Assembly (NCBI GenBank): GCA_964035545.1
Contig: CAXIUT010000257.1
Coordinates: 1 to 60,193 of the forward strand
Direction: 5' to 3'
Length of the DNA stretch: 60,193 bases
Source: Bugula neritina
Lineage: Eukaryota > Bryozoa > Gymnolaemata > Cheilostomatida > Bugulidae
Each line of letters begins with the position of its first letter. The first letter of the stretch is position 1. A model generated the notes under the pieces. It was not told the DNA's origin. It saw nothing but the letters and a program-made list of their open reading frames with translations, and made no database searches. Below are positions 59,921 through 60,193 of this stretch, piece by piece. The position numbers were made by a program, and so were the translations under genes.

Positions 59921-60193
59921 TTATTCCTGTAAATATTTCTTAAGCTGGTTGCGGGTTTGTCGCCACCAGATCGCAACGACCAATGCGGTAATAATAGCCG
60001 TCGCGGCCCCCAGCTTGACAACAGATTGTGTAAAGCCCACTTCGGCATAGTCCCAAATTGACCCCAGATTAGGCGGTAGAGCAGGCATTAGGAAATACAA
60101 AGCGAGCGCGCCGTATCCGACAAAGAAAACCAAAGCGAAGATAAAGGCGGGTATAAGATGGCAAAAAATGGCCCAAAAGATATCTAAAAAGCC
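59921..60193 (-). CDS. MacB-like ABC transporter, C-terminal 90 residues only (window edge)
   Basis: This is the 3' end of the gene read in full at 5100-7463, cut by the window edge. It contains the last two membrane helices. An internal ATG at 60133 should not be taken as a gene start. Confidence 0.88.
   Translation of the reverse strand, partial: GFLDIFWAIFCHLIPAFIFALVFFVGYGALALYFLMPALPPNLGSIWDYAEVGFTQSVVKLGAATAIITALVVAIWWRQTRNQLKKYLQE

Larger units (their letters stand above)
54822..60193. repeat. Right copy of the 5,372-bp terminal direct repeat
   Basis: This is identical in gene layout to 1-5372, and every base checked by eye agrees. The genes in this stretch are the same loci as those at the start of the window and should be counted once. 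Confidence 0.95.

Noticed and set aside
1-60193. Linear phage or phage-plasmid with terminal repeats
   Set aside because: No capsid, tail, portal, terminase or lysis genes are present, and the repeat ends fall inside genes that are whole in the other copy, as in a circular assembly overlap.

Overview
The window looks like one complete circular plasmid of about 54.8 kb, read slightly more than once around. Bases 1-5372 reappear at 54822-60193 (constant offset 54821), so the contig ends overlap and the circle is 54,821 bp. There are no rRNA, tRNA or core housekeeping genes. An iteron-type RepA origin, ParA/RHH partition genes, a MOB relaxase set and a Rhodobacterales-style short tyrosine recombinase point to an alphaproteobacterium, most likely a marine roseobacter relative. 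That assignment is an inference from gene types and base composition.

Layout around the circle. (1) 47.5-54.8 kb joined to 0-12.0 kb, almost all on the minus strand: about 19.4 kb of envelope proteins. These are a compact MotA/TolQ/ExbB-type channel protein, two ExbD/TolR-type partners, a MacB-topology ABC transporter, a small four-helix membrane protein, a secreted vWA protein, a secreted PG-binding/TolA-C-like protein, a 1339-aa secreted protein and several periplasmic coiled-coil or helical proteins. Stops and starts overlap by 1 to 20 nt over most of the run, so it reads as an operon for one envelope-spanning machine that I cannot match to a named system. (2) 12.2-12.9 kb: a broken tyrosine recombinase and an inverted-repeat cassette. 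(3) 12.9-17.2 kb: replication and partition (WGR protein, RepA, six iterons with a DnaA box, a small RHH protein, ParA, a Toprim primase). (4) 17.4-20.7 kb: a methyltransferase-like gene, a ParD/ParE-type toxin-antitoxin pair and two secreted proteins. (5) 20.7-23.9 kb: the mobilisation operon (MobC-like, relaxase, coupling protein). No VirB genes are present, so the plasmid should be mobilisable rather than self-transmissible. (6) 24.0-31.3 kb: a zinc-ribbon protein and a 1958-aa DUF4011/SF1 helicase/Vsr-like nuclease/DUF3320 protein typical of anti-phage islands. (7) 31.5-44.4 kb: a minus-strand set with a HerA/TraG-like ATPase, a replication-relaxation-like protein, two proteins sharing an N-terminal domain, and coiled-coil proteins. 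It is broken at two points by young insertion sequences, an IS66 element and an IS903-type IS5 element, each with perfect target duplications. (8) 44.7-47.4 kb: a secreted alpha/beta hydrolase with a glycine-rich tail, and a serine resolvase with a palindromic upstream site.

The strongest candidate for something undescribed is the envelope block. It combines a proton-channel-type motor pair (one ExbB-like, two ExbD-like), a mechanotransmission-type ABC transporter and periplasmic vWA, coiled-coil and peptidoglycan-binding proteins in one plasmid-borne cluster flanked by recombinase genes. A second unexplained signal is the 10-mer GTAGTGATAA, present six times in the same orientation within 35.2-41.4 kb.
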